A stretch of DNA of 64,000 nt from positions 156,574 through 220,573 of the forward strand of contig NZ_QZCG01000010.1 in NCBI RefSeq assembly GCF_003591515.1, written 5' to 3'. Positions within the stretch are counted from its first letter, which is position 1, and each line of letters begins with the position of its first letter. Positions 49,215-60,677 of the stretch are shown piece by piece. Below the pieces are notes generated by a model that did not search any database, had not been told where the DNA came from, and worked only from the letters and a program-made list of their open reading frames with translations. The translations under genes were made by a program, and so were the position numbers. Origin of the DNA: Paracoccus onubensis (GTDB taxonomy: Bacteria > Pseudomonadota > Alphaproteobacteria > Rhodobacterales > Rhodobacteraceae).

Positions 49215-50710
49215 CCGCCTGCCCCATTATCCGTCCCGTCATCCGGATCACGCGATTCCAGCATTGCGGTATCATCGCGGTCATGATCGAGCCCGATCTT
49301 CTTCTGGGTGCGGGCGCCAAGTTCGCGCAGCATTTCGACCTGGCGGATGACATTTCCGGGGCCGCGTGTCAGGCGATCCAGGGCCTGGCCATGAGCGCGA
49401 CCGGCCTGATCCAGCGCTTTTCCAACCGTTTCCATCGATTCCACGAAACCGGCAACCTTGTCGTAAAGCTGCCCCGCGCGGCTGGCGATTTCCATTGCAT
49501 TGCTTTCTCGCCGTTCGACGGCCCAGATATGCTCCACCGTCCGCAGGGTCAGCATGAGTGTGGTCGGCGTGGTCAGCCCGACACCGCGTTCCATCGCGTA
49601 ACCCGCCAGTCCGGGATCGCTGCGCAATGCTTCAGAAAATGCGCCTTCTATCGGGATGAACATCAGCACGTAATCCACCGACTGATCATCCATCCGATGA
49701 TAGCCTTTCTCCCCCAAAGTCGCGATATGGGTGCGGATCGCCGCAACATGGCGGCGGAGCGCGGCCTGCGCCTGGGCCGGATCCTCGTTATTCACGGCCT
49801 GTTCGTAATCGTTCAGTGAGACTTTGCTGTCGATCACCATGACCTTCTGTCGCGGCATCCTGACCACGACATCCGGTCGCCAGAGCTTTCCATCATCATC
49901 GCGCCAGCTTGACTGGATTTCGTAATGGGTACCTGCCTCTAGCCCGGATTCTTCAAGAATACGCTCAAGGATCATTTCACCCCAGGCGCCCTGACGCTGT
50001 TTTTCACCCTTGAGGGCGCGGGTCAGGTTCACCGCCTCGCGCGAGATTTCTTCGGATCGTTTATGCAGCGACGCGATTTGTTCACGCAGTCTTGCACCTT
50101 CTTCATCCAGAACTTTGTTTCTGCTTTGTAATTCCGTCTGAAATCGATGCACCTGATCGCGAAATGGTGTCAGGACAGAGCTTAGTTGTTCGGTCTGCGC
50201 CTTCTGCATGTCCTGCCCTTGAACACGTAGGGTTTCCGCTGCCAATAGTTTGAATTGCCCGGTCATTTCCTCGCGCAATTCGCGCAGTGTCTTGATTTCC
50301 CGTGCAGCAGATTCACGGTCCTTGTCGGCGATCAGCCGGGCTTCGGCCAGTTCCGTCCTGATATTGGACAGATCCTGCCGCGACTGATGCAAAGCATCGG
50401 TCAGGCCGTCCCGCTCTTCGGATAATTCCGCCAGCCGGGATTCCTGCCCCGCCAACCTGACATCCTGCTGACCGCTGCGCAGTTCCAATCCGTGGCATCG
50501 GTCATTCAGTTCCGATCGCTCCCGCTCCAACTCAGCAATGCGTTCGCCGTCCTGTCGTGCCGATTGCCGAAACCCGGCGGCGTCGCGTCGCCAGCGAGAC
50601 GCAAAAACCACAAGCACAAACAAGGCGATAAGTGTCACCGCAAGCAATATCTGCAATCGTTCCGGATCGCTGAACCAAAGGCCAATCCGGGTATCCAGAA
50701 CTTGCGGCAT
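49211..50710 (-). CDS. rmuC: DNA recombination protein RmuC
   Basis: 499 residues. One N-terminal membrane helix (LQILLAVTLIALFVLVVFA), a long coiled coil (about 40-230), then the RmuC nuclease-like domain (EMILERILEESGLEAGTHYEIQ split over the region, VMVIDSKVSLNDYEQA, YVLMFIPIEGAFSEAL). Limits recombination at inverted repeats. The second of two adjacent ATG codons is chosen by spacing to AGGAGG. Confidence 0.93.
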   Translation of the reverse strand: MPQVLDTRIGLWFSDPERLQILLAVTLIALFVLVVFASRWRRDAAGFRQSARQDGERIAELERERSELNDRCHGLELRSGQQDVRLAGQESRLAELSEERDGLTDALHQSRQDLSNIRTELAEARLIADKDRESAAREIKTLRELREEMTGQFKLLAAETLRVQGQDMQKAQTEQLSSVLTPFRDQVHRFQTELQSRNKVLDEEGARLREQIASLHKRSEEISREAVNLTRALKGEKQRQGAWGEMILERILEESGLEAGTHYEIQSSWRDDDGKLWRPDVVVRMPRQKVMVIDSKVSLNDYEQAVNNEDPAQAQAALRRHVAAIRTHIATLGEKGYHRMDDQSVDYVLMFIPIEGAFSEALRSDPGLAGYAMERGVGLTTPTTLMLTLRTVEHIWAVERRESNAMEIASRAGQLYDKVAGFVESMETVGKALDQAGRAHGQALDRLTRGPGNVIRQVEMLRELGARTQKKIGLDHDRDDTAMLESRDPDDGTDNGAGG

Positions 50711-50780
50711 CATTCCTCCTGCCTGTGAAACCGGGGGCAGTGTTCACTTTTTGTGCCAATCGCGCAACCCGAAGATTGCA

Positions 50781-50813
50781 TAAAATTGAAACGGCCGGGA
50801 GCATCGTCCCGGC
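50781..50813 (-). terminator. Terminator of rpoD
   Basis: Perfect 9-bp stem CGGCCGGGA / TCCCGGCCG, six-base loop; on the minus strand it is followed by TTTCAATTTT. It closes the rpoD transcript. Confidence 0.8.
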
Positions 50814-50838
50814 CGCCATAACATCACGATACGATCCG

Positions 50839-52821
50839 TTACTGGTCGAGGAACGATCGCAATTTACGGCTGCGCGACGGATGTTTCAGCTTGCGCAGCG
50901 CTTTGGCTTCGATCTGGCGAATCCGTTCGCGGGTCACGCTGAATTGCTGCCCCACCTCTTCAAGCGTATGGTCGGTATTCATGCCGATCCCGAAACGCAT
51001 GCGCAGAACACGCTCTTCGCGGGGGGTCAGGCTGGCCAGAACCCGTGTCGTGGTTTCCTTCAGGTTTTCCTGAATCGCGGAATCCAGCGGCAGAACGGCA
51101 TTCTTGTCTTCAATGAAATCGCCAAGCTGGCTGTCTTCCTCGTCGCCGATGGGGGTTTCGAGGCTGATCGGCTCCTTGGCGATCTTCATCACCTTGCGGA
51201 CCTTTTCCAGCGGCATCTGCAGCTTTTCAGCCAGTTCTTCCGGTGTCGGTTCGCGGCCGATTTCATGCAGCATCTGACGACCGGTGCGGACCAGCTTGTT
51301 GATCGTTTCGATCATATGCACCGGGATGCGGATCGTCCGAGCCTGATCGGCGATGGAGCGGGTGATCGCCTGCCGGATCCACCATGTCGCATAGGTCGAG
51401 AACTTGTAGCCGCGACGATATTCGAACTTGTCCACCGCCTTCATCAGGCCGATATTACCTTCCTGAATGAGATCAAGGAATTGCAGCCCCCGGTTGGTGT
51501 ATTTCTTGGCGATCGAGATCACCAGACGCAGATTGGCCTCGACCATCTCTTTCTTGGCGATCCGCGCTTCTTTCTCGCCGCGCTGGACCTGGCTGACGAT
51601 GCGGCGGAATTCCTGGATATCCACGCCGACATATTGCCCGACCTCGGCCATATCGTTGCGCAGCTTCTCGATCTTGTCCTGCGAACGCTCGAACAGTGCC
51701 TGCCAGCCCCGGCCGGCATTCTGGAACATCCGTTCGACCCAGGTCGGATCCAGTTCCGAGCCGCGATAGGCGTCGATAAACTCGCGCCGGTTGATCCGCG
51801 CGGCATCGGCCAGTTTGACCATGCTGCTGTCAATGGCGACGATACGGCGGTTGATACCGTAAAGCTGATCGACCAGCGCCTCGATACGGTTGTTATGCAG
51901 GTGAAGCGAGTTGACCAGAGTCACAATCTCGCTGCGCAATTTCTGATAGCCGGTTTCGGCCGCCGCCGAGAAACTGTTATCCTCGTTCAGCGTTGCGGAC
52001 ATGCGCTGGTCCTGCATGGCGGACAATTGCTCGTAATCACGGGCGATCGCCTCCAAGGTCTCCAGAACCTTGGGCTTGAGACTGGCTTCCATTGCTGCGA
52101 GTGACAGGTTGGCACCGTCATCATCATCGTCCCCGTCATCATCGACGATGGGATTGCCGTCAGCGTCCAGTTCCTCCTGCTGCTTTTTTTCCGGCGGGGA
52201 AGCCGCACCGTTGACCTGGCCAAGAACCACTTCGTCCTCGCCATCCTCGTCATCCATCGACTGGCCGAATGTGGTTTCAAGGTCGATCACGTCGCGCAGA
52301 AGGATCTCTTCCTCGAGAAGCTCATCCCGCCACATCGTGATGGCCTTGAAGGTCAGCGGGCTTTCACAAAGGCCCGCGATCATCGTATTGCGGCCAGCCT
52401 CGATGCGTTTTGCAATCGCGATCTCGCCCTCGCGCGACAGCAGTTCGACCGATCCCATCTCGCGCAGATACATGCGCACCGGGTCATCGGTCCGGTCAAG
52501 TTTCTCGGTCTCGGTCTGGGCGACGGCCACTTCCCGCGATCCCGAGCCGACAGGAACGACTGCGCCGCCTTCGGCCTCATCCGCCGATTCCTCGTCTTCG
52601 ATGATATTGATGCCCATTTCCGAAAGCATCGACATCACGTCTTCGATCTGTTCGCTGCTGACCTGTTCGGGCGGAAGAACCGTGTTCAGCTGATCGTAAG
52701 TGATATAGCCACGCTCGCGCGCTTCGGCGATCATCTTCTTGACGGCCGCCTGACTCATATCCAGTGAATGGGCGTTATCGTCCTTGTCTGCCTTGTCTGT
52801 TTCTTCGTCCTTGGCGGCCAT
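50839..52821 (-). CDS. rpoD: RNA polymerase primary sigma factor RpoD
   Basis: 660 residues, alphaproteobacterial size. Region 1.1 at the N-terminus, an acidic non-conserved insert (about 170-245), then region 2 ([50 protein letters not shown] in part), region 3 and region 4.2 ([22 protein letters not shown]). Directs housekeeping transcription. AAAGGAA is a few bases before the ATG. Follows dnaG with 145 bases between. Confidence 0.97.
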   Translation of the reverse strand: MAAKDEETDKADKDDNAHSLDMSQAAVKKMIAEARERGYITYDQLNTVLPPEQVSSEQIEDVMSMLSEMGINIIEDEESADEAEGGAVVPVGSGSREVAVAQTETEKLDRTDDPVRMYLREMGSVELLSREGEIAIAKRIEAGRNTMIAGLCESPLTFKAITMWRDELLEEEILLRDVIDLETTFGQSMDDEDGEDEVVLGQVNGAASPPEKKQQEELDADGNPIVDDDGDDDDDGANLSLAAMEASLKPKVLETLEAIARDYEQLSAMQDQRMSATLNEDNSFSAAAETGYQKLRSEIVTLVNSLHLHNNRIEALVDQLYGINRRIVAIDSSMVKLADAARINRREFIDAYRGSELDPTWVERMFQNAGRGWQALFERSQDKIEKLRNDMAEVGQYVGVDIQEFRRIVSQVQRGEKEARIAKKEMVEANLRLVISIAKKYTNRGLQFLDLIQEGNIGLMKAVDKFEYRRGYKFSTYATWWIRQAITRSIADQARTIRIPVHMIETINKLVRTGRQMLHEIGREPTPEELAEKLQMPLEKVRKVMKIAKEPISLETPIGDEEDSQLGDFIEDKNAVLPLDSAIQENLKETTTRVLASLTPREERVLRMRFGIGMNTDHTLEEVGQQFSVTRERIRQIEAKALRKLKHPSRSRKLRSFLDQ

Positions 52822-52966
52822 CCATGGTTCCTTTTCAGGGCGGTCCTTCGCGGGAGGCCCGCGAATCGGGGATAAGAATCGGTTACTTTTATCGCGCTTG
52901 CGCCCCGAATCATAGGCGGGGCCGGCAATGATTCGCCAAACCGATTCGACTGATTCGGCGTCCGGG

Positions 52967-54874
52967 TCAACGGCGGGGCGGTTTGCGCCAGATCTCCTCG
53001 TTCACGAACTGCTCCAACTGAGCCGATAAAGCGCCGCGATCTTCGTCCAGATCGCTTGAATCCTCCAATTCGGGGCGCTCGGCGCGATGCCGGGCGCGGG
53101 TGATCTGCTGCATGCGCCATGTCAGGCCCTCATCCGCCTCGCCCTGGATTTCGGCTTCGGCACGGGCCAGTTCGGCGCCTGCGGCACGCTGAGCCTCCAA
53201 CCGGTCGAAAAGGTTGTTCAGAATCGCCAAGACATTCTCGGCATCCTGACTTTCGATCAGATGGGGGGTGAGGCCCAGATGGGAATCGGCACGCAGCGTT
53301 TCAAGGGCACGACGCCCCGCATCGCTGTCATCACCCGTCAGCAAATCATGCAGCAGCGCGGCACGTTCGGAATCCCGGGGCAAAAGCCGCTCCAGCCGCT
53401 GTTCGATCACCGGTTGAAGCTCTGCCCGCAGAGCGCAGATCAGCAGGCAGGCCCCTTCCAGAAGCGAATCCGCGGCGCGCGGATCATCATCGGGAATCAC
53501 CGGGGCAACCGCACGGATTGCGCCACCCGGACGCCCTGACGACGCGCGACCATCCCTGAACCGTTTGCCGGATTTCCCGCGCTGCCAATCGCTGCCAAAG
53601 AGTTCCCGGCGCTTGCGACGGATTTCGTCGCTGTAATGCTGACGGGTCAGTTCATCGGGAATGCGGGCAATCGCCTCTTGCAGGCGGCGATCCAGTGCGG
53701 CCTTGCGCTCAGGGCTGTCGAACCGATGGCTTTCGGTTTCGCGATTCCATAGCAGGTCAACCAAGGGCCGGGCCTGATCCAGCAATGCCTTCATGGCACC
53801 GGATCCGGAGGATTTAAGCAGATCATCCGGATCCTGCCCCGCCGGAAGCACGACGAAACGTAACGCCTGCCCCGGACCGGTCAGCGGCAGAGCCAGATCG
53901 ATCAGCCGGTTCGCGGCACGCTGTCCGGCTGCATCGCCGTCAAGTGCGATGACCGGTTCGGGACTGACACGCCACATCAGCCGCAACTGATCTTCGGTGA
54001 TTGCGGTGCCAAGCGGCGCGACGGCCCCTGCAAATCCGGCCTGCGCCAGTGCAATCACATCCATATAGCCTTCGGCGACGATCAGCGGCTGCCCCTTTGA
54101 GACCGCCACCCGGGCCGGGCCGACATTGTAAAGATTGCGGCCCTTGTCAAAAAGCGGGTTCTCGGGACTGTTGAGATATTTCGCCCTCGCATCGGGGTCC
54201 ATCGCCCTGCCGCCAAAGCCAATGCAGCGGTCGCGCCCATCCCGGATCGGGAAGATGATCCTGCCACGAAAACGGGAATAACTTGCGCCGCCATCGTCGG
54301 GTTTTGCGCCGATTCCCGCCTCGATGATGGCGTTCTCGTCAAAGCCCTTTTCGCGCAAGGCCGCGATCAGGGCGGTGCGGCTGTCAGGAGCATAGCCGAT
54401 CTCGAACCGGTCCCGAGCGGCCTGATCCAATCCCCGGCGCGCCAGATAATCGCGCGCCTCGGTAGCCGCGGCAGTCTGAAGCTGCAGGCGGAACCAGCGG
54501 CAGGCGGCCTCGGTCACCTCCAGCAATTTGCTGCGGCGGTCGCTGCGCTGTCGTTCGCCCGGATCCTGTTCGGGCATGGCCATCCCGGCCTCGGCGGCCA
54601 GAACCTTGACCGCTTCGATGAATTCCAGCCCATCCGCTTCGCGCAGGAAGGTCAGGGCATCGCCCTTGGCATGACAGCCAAAGCAGTAATAGAAGCCTTT
54701 CTGATCGTCGCAGTGGAAGCTGGCGGATTTTTCCTGATGAAAGGGGCATGGCGCCCACCAGTCCCCGCGCGCCTGATTAGACTTGCGTTGATCCCAGATC
54801 ACCTTCGGCCCGATCACGCGGCTGATCGGGACACGGGTCCGAAGTTCGTCAAGGTAACCGGGAGGCAGACTCAT
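52967..54874 (-). CDS. dnaG: DNA primase
   Basis: 635 residues. The N-terminal zinc finger ([13 protein letters not shown] ... [10 protein letters not shown]), then the catalytic core with the TOPRIM motif ([23 protein letters not shown]) and a helical C-terminal DnaB-interacting region. Makes RNA primers for replication. The ATG at 54874 starts the family sequence ([17 protein letters not shown]); upstream frame adds unrelated residues. Upstream of rpoD as in most proteobacteria, but without rpsU. Confidence 0.97.
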   Translation of the reverse strand: MSLPPGYLDELRTRVPISRVIGPKVIWDQRKSNQARGDWWAPCPFHQEKSASFHCDDQKGFYYCFGCHAKGDALTFLREADGLEFIEAVKVLAAEAGMAMPEQDPGERQRSDRRSKLLEVTEAACRWFRLQLQTAAATEARDYLARRGLDQAARDRFEIGYAPDSRTALIAALREKGFDENAIIEAGIGAKPDDGGASYSRFRGRIIFPIRDGRDRCIGFGGRAMDPDARAKYLNSPENPLFDKGRNLYNVGPARVAVSKGQPLIVAEGYMDVIALAQAGFAGAVAPLGTAITEDQLRLMWRVSPEPVIALDGDAAGQRAANRLIDLALPLTGPGQALRFVVLPAGQDPDDLLKSSGSGAMKALLDQARPLVDLLWNRETESHRFDSPERKAALDRRLQEAIARIPDELTRQHYSDEIRRKRRELFGSDWQRGKSGKRFRDGRASSGRPGGAIRAVAPVIPDDDPRAADSLLEGACLLICALRAELQPVIEQRLERLLPRDSERAALLHDLLTGDDSDAGRRALETLRADSHLGLTPHLIESQDAENVLAILNNLFDRLEAQRAAGAELARAEAEIQGEADEGLTWRMQQITRARHRAERPELEDSSDLDEDRGALSAQLEQFVNEEIWRKPPRR

Positions 54875-54943
54875 ACCGTTGATTATCGTGCCGACGGCAT
54901 ATATCGGCAAGCGACGCTGTGCGAAAATTTCCGGTGAGGCCTG

Positions 54944-55540
54944 TCAGCCGTCATTTTCAGCCCTGACAGCGCCCTGCGCCAGCCGCCAATAGATGTCTCC
55001 GATCCGTTCCCGATCAAGCCGCCCGCCCTCGCGATACCAATTGGTGACGCCGGTCAGCATTGCAATCAGGGCCATCGTCGCAAGCCGCGAATCGTCGATC
55101 TTCATGACCCCTGCCCCCACCCCGTCCCGCAGAATGGCCTCCAAGGCGTCTTCGTAACGACCGCGCAATTCTGCAATCCTCGCGTGATTCTCGGGATCGA
55201 GATTCCGCAGTTCCATATAGGACAGAAACACCGCGTCCGAGCGGTCGAGACTGAAATCGATATGAAAGCGCACGAATTTCTCAAGCCGGTCAAGCGGCAT
55301 CCCGGCCGGATCGTCCTGCCATGCCGCCAGCAATTCCAGCATATGCTCTTCCAGCAGTTCGAACAGAAGCGTCTGTTTGTCCTTGGTATAGGCATAAAGC
55401 GCGCCTGCCTGCACGCCCACTTCCGCCGCGATCTGCCGCATCGACACCGCCGCATATCCCTGCCGCGCAAAAAGGCGGCGGGCCTGTTCGCGGATGAGTG
55501 GTCCGGTAATGTCTGCGCGGGAACCTTGGGTGCGGGCCAT
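54944..55540 (-). CDS. TetR/AcrR-family transcriptional regulator
   Basis: 198 residues. The N-terminal helix-turn-helix (AARRLFARQGYAAVSMRQIA-like, then VQAGALYAYTKDKQTLLFELLEEHM) is canonical TetR; the C-terminal part is the ligand/dimer domain. ATG at 55540. It is divergent from the small lipoprotein gene at 55626, a frequent layout for a regulator and its target, but no operator palindrome is obvious to me. Confidence 0.88.
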   Translation of the reverse strand: MARTQGSRADITGPLIREQARRLFARQGYAAVSMRQIAAEVGVQAGALYAYTKDKQTLLFELLEEHMLELLAAWQDDPAGMPLDRLEKFVRFHIDFSLDRSDAVFLSYMELRNLDPENHARIAELRGRYEDALEAILRDGVGAGVMKIDDSRLATMALIAMLTGVTNWYREGGRLDRERIGDIYWRLAQGAVRAENDG

Positions 55541-55625
55541 GCTTCCGTCATACGGCGAAGATCGTGATTGTAAAAGCTTTGATCCAGCCATTGTGGAGGC
55601 TCACTCACAGACATAAGCTGCCTGC

Positions 55626-55889
55626 ATGACACGCTTTGCCAGATACGCGCTTTGCGCCACGCTGCCCCTGTTGTCGGCTTGCAGCGGGCAATCCGGGGAT
55701 TACCCTTCGCTTCTGCCCATGGACCAGTTGCTGGCCGAACCGGAACTGCCCGCTGCCGGTATTGATCCTGCAGCCGCAAGAGGCACGGCACGGACCCGGG
55801 CCGATGATCTCAGAGCCCGGGCCGATGCCCTGCGCGGGCCGGTGATCGAACCGGATCTGAGACGCAGGATCAAGGAAACCGAAGGTTGA
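55626..55889 (+). CDS. Small lipoprotein
   Basis: 87 residues. Signal sequence (FARYALCATLPLLSAC) with lipobox LSAC at about 16-19. The mature part is Ala/Asp/Arg-rich and probably helical (TARTRADDLRARADALRG). No family known to me; conserved-looking position just before lldD-like gene. Likely outer-membrane or periplasmic anchor. Confidence 0.75.
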   Translation: MTRFARYALCATLPLLSACSGQSGDYPSLLPMDQLLAEPELPAAGIDPAAARGTARTRADDLRARADALRGPVIEPDLRRRIKETEG

Positions 55890-55945
55890 TTGCGTGAAGG
55901 AACAAAGGTTGGTAAAGAAAATTTACCAGCCATCCGGAGTATCCC

Positions 55946-57112
55946 ATGCCCGTCATCACATCTATCGAGGATCTCAAGACCCTGCACCGGTCCCGTACGC
56001 CTCGCATGTTTTACGATTACGCCGAATCCGGAAGCTATACCGAACAAACCTTCCGCGAGAACACCAGCGATTTCGCGCGTATCCGTCTGCGTCAGAAAGT
56101 GGCTGTGGACATGTCGAACCGCAGCACTACGTCGGATATGATCGGATTGCCGGTTTCGATGCCGGTCGGGCTTGCGCCAGTCGGGTTAACCGGAATGCAG
56201 CATGCCGATGGCGAAATTCTGGCCGCGAAAGCTGCCGAGAAATTCGGCGTCCCCTTCACCCTGTCAACCATGTCGATCTGCTCGATCGAGGACGTCGCCG
56301 CGCATGTGACCAAGCCCTTCATGTTCCAGCTTTACGTGATGAAGGATCAGGAATTCCTGGAGAATGTCATCGAACGCGCCAAAGCTGCGGGCTGTTCCGC
56401 AATGGTGCTGACGCTGGATCTGCAAATCCTTGGGCAACGGCACAAGGATCTGAAAAACGGCTTGTCCGCGCCTCCGAAACTGACCCTGCCCACCATGCTG
56501 AACCTTGCCACGAAATGGCGCTGGTGCATGGCGATGGCGCAGACCAAACGCCGCACATTCGGCAATATCGTCGGCCATGCGAAGGGCGTGGGTGATATAA
56601 GTTCACTGCAAAGCTGGACCGCCGAGCAATTCGATGACCGGCTGGACTGGGAAAAGGTCGCGAAAATCCGCGATATGTGGGGCGGCAAGCTGATCCTGAA
56701 GGGTATTCTGGATCCCGAGGACGCCCGGATCGCCGCCGATTTCGGCGCCGATGCGATCGTGGTGTCCAATCATGGCGGGCGGCAGCTGGATGGCGCCTTG
56801 TCGTCGATCAGGATGCTGCCGCATATCGTCCAGGCTGTGGGCGATCAGGTCGAGATCCATATGGATAGCGGGATCCGCAGCGGTCAGGATGTGCTGAAAG
56901 CGCTTGCGCTTGGTGCACATGGCACATGGATCGGTCGGGCCTTCATCCACGGGCTGGGCGCCATGGGCGAGGCCGGAGTGACCAAGGCGCTTGAGGTCAT
57001 CCGCAGCGAGCTCGACACGACCATGGCACTTTGCGGCGAACGCGATGTGCGGAATATCGGTGGTCATAACGTCATGCTACCCGACGGATTCCTGAGTGAA
57101 TACGGGCCGTGA
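55946..57112 (+). CDS. lldD: FMN-dependent alpha-hydroxy-acid dehydrogenase, likely L-lactate dehydrogenase
   Basis: 388 residues. TIM-barrel FMN oxidase: FYDYAESGSYTEQTFREN at the N-terminus, PVGLAPVGLTGMQHADGE for FMN, VLTLDLQ, LILKGILDPEDA and the catalytic His in SNHGGRQLDG. LldD oxidises L-lactate to pyruvate, passing electrons to the quinone pool at the membrane. No lactate permease or lldR beside it. Lactate is favoured over glycolate or mandelate by overall resemblance, but not proven. Confidence 0.87.
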   Translation: MPVITSIEDLKTLHRSRTPRMFYDYAESGSYTEQTFRENTSDFARIRLRQKVAVDMSNRSTTSDMIGLPVSMPVGLAPVGLTGMQHADGEILAAKAAEKFGVPFTLSTMSICSIEDVAAHVTKPFMFQLYVMKDQEFLENVIERAKAAGCSAMVLTLDLQILGQRHKDLKNGLSAPPKLTLPTMLNLATKWRWCMAMAQTKRRTFGNIVGHAKGVGDISSLQSWTAEQFDDRLDWEKVAKIRDMWGGKLILKGILDPEDARIAADFGADAIVVSNHGGRQLDGALSSIRMLPHIVQAVGDQVEIHMDSGIRSGQDVLKALALGAHGTWIGRAFIHGLGAMGEAGVTKALEVIRSELDTTMALCGERDVRNIGGHNVMLPDGFLSEYGP

Positions 57113-57308
57113 CCAGCGGCGCGCCCGCCCCTGTTTGAACGGCCCCCGGAAAATGCAGCGACCGGTACATGCATCGTCATAATCCAGTGACGGCGATTGC
57201 TTTACATATTTCCCCTTCACAACCTGTCCATCCTGCGCTATAGGCCCCACCTTGCTGTCATGCACCCTTGGAGGATGACAGCGTCAACACTTGTTAAGGA
57301 TGAAAACA
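57113..57308. other. Intergenic region before rplY
   Basis: 196 bases. Nothing recognised except the ribosome binding site AAGGA of rplY; it should hold the rplY promoter. Confidence 0.4.
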
Positions 57309-57959
57309 ATGGCCAAAGAGATCCCGGATCTGGTGGCCGAGGCACGCGCGGGGACAGGCAAGGGGGCCGCCCGCCAGATTCGCCGCGAAGGCAAGGTGCC
57401 CGGCATCGTATATGGTGACAACAAGGACCCGCTTCCTGTCGCCTTCAATTTCAACGAGCTGCTGACCAAGCTGCGAGCAGGACGTTTCCTCTCCCGGCTG
57501 TGGAACCTGAAAGTCGAAGGACAAGAGGACGTTCGCGTCATCTGCCGTGACGTTCAGAAGGATGTGGTCAAGGATCTGCCGATCCATGTCGACTTCATGC
57601 GTCTGCGCCGTACGTCGAAAGTGAACCTGTTCATTCCGGTCGAGTTCGTCGGCCATGACGATTGCCCCGGCCTGCGCAAGGGCGGTACGATCGTGACGGT
57701 ACGCTCGGAGGTCGAGCTGATCGTGACTGCCGGCGACATTCCCGAGCAGATCACCGTTGACCTGTCCGGCCTGCAAATCGGCGATGGTGTGCATATCGAA
57801 GACGTCAAACTGCCCGCCGGAACCAAGCCGACCATCGACCGTAATTTCGTGATCGCCAATATCGCGGCACCGTCGGCCCTGAAATCTTCGGATGACGATG
57901 AGTCGGATGAAGCTGACGCACCCAAGGAAGAAGCCGCCGAAGCGGCTGCCGAGGAATAA
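57309..57959 (+). CDS. rplY: 50S ribosomal protein L25 (CTC form)
   Basis: 216 residues. Long CTC form: N-terminal L25 domain binding 5S rRNA ([21 protein letters not shown]), a C-terminal beta domain ([22 protein letters not shown]) and an acidic Ala/Glu tail. The ATG at 57309 follows AAGGA. pth, the frequent neighbour, is absent; trmFO follows after a terminator. Confidence 0.96.
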   Translation: MAKEIPDLVAEARAGTGKGAARQIRREGKVPGIVYGDNKDPLPVAFNFNELLTKLRAGRFLSRLWNLKVEGQEDVRVICRDVQKDVVKDLPIHVDFMRLRRTSKVNLFIPVEFVGHDDCPGLRKGGTIVTVRSEVELIVTAGDIPEQITVDLSGLQIGDGVHIEDVKLPAGTKPTIDRNFVIANIAAPSALKSSDDDESDEADAPKEEAAEAAAEE

Positions 57960-57985
57960 TCGCCTTTCCATCATGGAATGGTTCG

Positions 57986-58018
57986 GGGCGGTGCCGTCAG
58001 GCGCCGCCCTTTCCTTTT
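57986..58018 (+). terminator. Rho-independent terminator of rplY
   Basis: 10-bp stem GGGCGGTGCC / GGCGCCGCCC with one U-G pair, GTCA loop, then TTTCCTTTT. Confidence 0.88.
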
Positions 58019-58072
58019 CCTGCCAGTGCTGATAGCCAGCCCCTCTGTCGAACATAGCCCAACGAGGACCGT

Positions 58073-59410
58073 ATGGAGCCCGTCAATATCATCGGCGCAG
58101 GTCTTGCCGGTTCCGAGGCCGCTTGGCAGATCGCCCGTGCGGGCGTGCCGGTCATCCTGCATGAAATGCGCCCCAAGGTCGCGACCTTCGCGCATAAAAC
58201 CGGTGACTGCGCCGAGATGGTCTGCTCGAACTCCTTCCGGTCTGATGACGATGTCATGAATGCCGTAGGCCAATTGCATTGGGAAATGCGGGCGGCAGGC
58301 GGCTTGATCATGGCCATGGCCGATCGTCACAAATTGCCTGCGGGCGGAGCCCTTGCTGTGGATCGCGAGGCATTTTCCCAAGCCGTTACCGCCACATTGC
58401 GGAATGAGCCGCTGATCGGGTTTCGTCCGGCCGAGGTCACTGAACTTCCCGATACGGGCAACTGGATCATCGCCACCGGACCCTTGACATCGGACCGGCT
58501 GGCCGCGTCGATCCGCGCGGTCACAGGCACCGAATCCCTGGCGTTTTTCGATGCGATTGCCCCTATTGTCCATGCCGACACGATCGACATGAGCATCGCC
58601 TGGGAGCAAAGCCGCTACGACAAGGGCGAAACCGAGGAAGAGCGCCGCGCCTATATCAATTGCCCGATGACGCGCGATCAGTATGAAGCTTTCATCGATG
58701 CTCTTCTTGCGGCCGAAAAGGCCGAATTTCACGAAGGCGAAATGGCCGGTTATTTCGACGGCTGTCTGCCCATCGAAGTCATGGCCGAGCGTGGTCGTGA
58801 AACCCTGCGTCACGGTCCGATGAAGCCGATTGGCCTGACCAACGCTCATAAACCGGACGAAAAAGCTTATGCCGTCGTTCAGCTGCGACGCGACAATGCA
58901 TTGGGAACGCTGTATAATATAGTCGGATTCCAGACCAAGATGAAACATGGCGCCCAGACACAGGTTTTCCGGATGATTCCCGGGCTGGAAAATGCCGGTT
59001 TCGCTCGTCTTGGCGGCATTCACCGCAACAGCTTCCTGAACTCGCCCACCCTGCTGGATGATCGCATGCGCCTGCGGTCGCGCCCGAATCTGCGTTTCGC
59101 CGGACAGGTCACCGGGGTCGAGGGATATGTCGAAAGCGCCGCCATGGGGCTTCTGGCCGGGCGCATGGCAGCGGCGCAGGCAAAAGGAAATGACCTGCCG
59201 CCCCCCGCCTTTACCACCGGAATGGGGGCATTGGTGAATCACATCACTGGCGGAGCAGATGCGAAAACCTTTCAGCCCATGAACGTGAATTTCGGTCTGT
59301 TTCCTCCGCTTGAGGAGATGCGGGGCGGGCGCAGAGGACGCAAGGAGCGCTATCCCGCCTATACCGCACGCGCCAAAGAGGATTTCAGATCATGGCTGGC
59401 GGTGCAGTAA
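58073..59410 (+). CDS. trmFO: Methylenetetrahydrofolate-tRNA-(uracil-5-)-methyltransferase TrmFO
   Basis: 445 residues. FAD-dependent enzyme making 5-methyluridine at tRNA position 54 from methylenetetrahydrofolate. N-terminal dinucleotide fold [26 protein letters not shown] carrying a conserved Cys, [21 protein letters not shown] and the C-terminal [11 protein letters not shown]. gluQ starts inside its last 19 bases, so both are cotranscribed tRNA-modification genes. Confidence 0.96.
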   Translation: MEPVNIIGAGLAGSEAAWQIARAGVPVILHEMRPKVATFAHKTGDCAEMVCSNSFRSDDDVMNAVGQLHWEMRAAGGLIMAMADRHKLPAGGALAVDREAFSQAVTATLRNEPLIGFRPAEVTELPDTGNWIIATGPLTSDRLAASIRAVTGTESLAFFDAIAPIVHADTIDMSIAWEQSRYDKGETEEERRAYINCPMTRDQYEAFIDALLAAEKAEFHEGEMAGYFDGCLPIEVMAERGRETLRHGPMKPIGLTNAHKPDEKAYAVVQLRRDNALGTLYNIVGFQTKMKHGAQTQVFRMIPGLENAGFARLGGIHRNSFLNSPTLLDDRMRLRSRPNLRFAGQVTGVEGYVESAAMGLLAGRMAAAQAKGNDLPPPAFTTGMGALVNHITGGADAKTFQPMNVNFGLFPPLEEMRGGRRGRKERYPAYTARAKEDFRSWLAVQ

Positions 59411-60249
59411 GGCGCACGCGCTTTGCCCCGTCTCCGACCGGGCTGCTGCATCTGGGGCACGCCTATGCGGCCTGTATCGCCGCGCGTTCGGCCAGTCCGG
59501 GCGAATTTCTTCTTCGGATCGAAGATATCGACCGAGACCGGTGCAAGCCCAAATTCGAGACCACGATCTATGAGGATCTCGACTGGCTGGGACTGAACTG
59601 GCAGCACCCGGTCCTGAAGCAATCCGATCGGATGGCGGCTTATGGCAAGGCTCTGAAGCGGCTGGATTCCCTATGCTATCCCTGCCGCTGCCGTCGTGGT
59701 GATATCCGGGCGGCACTGTCTGCCCCACAAGAGCATGCATTGCCTGCCGGTCCCGACGGTCTGATCTATCCGGGAACCTGTCGCGGCAGGTCGATGGCCG
59801 GGATTGGGTCGGAAGATGTCATTCGTCTTGATGTGGCGCGCGCCTTTGATGCGCTTGGCCTCGACCGGCTGACATTCCGCGACGAGGCGATCATGCCCGG
59901 CCACGATCACAATCTGAGCCGGGAAGAGTTCCTGAATGGCATTGGTGATGTGATTCTATCGCGTCGAAGCATGGGTACATCTTATCATCTTGCGGTCGTG
60001 GTCGATGACGCGATGCAGCGGATAAATGTCATTACACGCGGAAAGGACTTGTTTGATTCCACATGGATACATGTTCTTCTTCAGAAATTACTCGATTATC
60101 CGACGCCGCTTTATCACCATCACCGGCTGATCCGCGACAGCCACGGCAGACGGCTTGCCAAGCGGGACGATGCGCGGGCAATCCGCCATTACCGGGAAGA
60201 AGGCTTAACGTCTGACGACATCCGTCTCATGATCGGGCTGACACCATGA
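59392..60249 (+). CDS. gluQ: Glutamyl-Q tRNA(Asp) synthetase
   Basis: 285 residues. A catalytic-only relative of glutamyl-tRNA synthetase that attaches glutamate to queuosine-34 in tRNA-Asp. HIGH-type motif in [17 protein letters not shown], zinc cysteines in [10 protein letters not shown] and CRG, and the KMSKS counterpart RLAKRDDA. Lacks the anticodon-binding domain, as expected. Overlaps trmFO by 19 bases. Confidence 0.95.
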   Translation: MAGGAVRRTRFAPSPTGLLHLGHAYAACIAARSASPGEFLLRIEDIDRDRCKPKFETTIYEDLDWLGLNWQHPVLKQSDRMAAYGKALKRLDSLCYPCRCRRGDIRAALSAPQEHALPAGPDGLIYPGTCRGRSMAGIGSEDVIRLDVARAFDALGLDRLTFRDEAIMPGHDHNLSREEFLNGIGDVILSRRSMGTSYHLAVVVDDAMQRINVITRGKDLFDSTWIHVLLQKLLDYPTPLYHHHRLIRDSHGRRLAKRDDARAIRHYREEGLTSDDIRLMIGLTP

Positions 60250-60258
60250 CGCGCCGGC

Positions 60259-60615
60259 TCATATCATCGGTTTCATGATCTCGGTTTCTGCGCCTTCCCG
60301 GATGGCGGTGTAGAAGCAACTGCGGCGGTTGGTATGGCAAGCTGGGCCAGTCTGGCGAACCAGCACCAGCAGACAGTCGCGATCGCAATCGACCCGAAGT
60401 TCAACCAACTCTTGCACGTGACCCGAGCTTTCCCCCTTGACCCAGAAGGATTTCCGCGAACGTGACCAATAGGTGACGCGCCCGGTCTGCAAAGTCTGTG
60501 CGACGGCCTCGGCATTCATCCAGGCCATCATCAGCACGTCATGGCTTTCGGCATCCTGCGCAATTGCCGGAATCAGACCATTCACGTCATATTTAAGGCT
60601 GGCCGGATCGAACAT
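60259..60615 (-). CDS. hisI: Phosphoribosyl-AMP cyclohydrolase
   Basis: 118 residues, HisI without HisE fusion. Third step of histidine synthesis. Motifs: VLMMAWMNAEA, TYWSRSRKSFWVKGESSGH, and metal ligands in DCDRDCLLVLV (written VDCDRDC) and CHTNRRSCFY. Isolated from other his genes; divergent from the scaffold-like gene. Confidence 0.95.
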   Translation of the reverse strand: MFDPASLKYDVNGLIPAIAQDAESHDVLMMAWMNAEAVAQTLQTGRVTYWSRSRKSFWVKGESSGHVQELVELRVDCDRDCLLVLVRQTGPACHTNRRSCFYTAIREGAETEIMKPMI

Positions 60616-60677
60616 CGGGTTTCCTTTCGTTATCGGGACACCTATCTAGGACGGATGGAACGCGCGGAAAAGGACCG

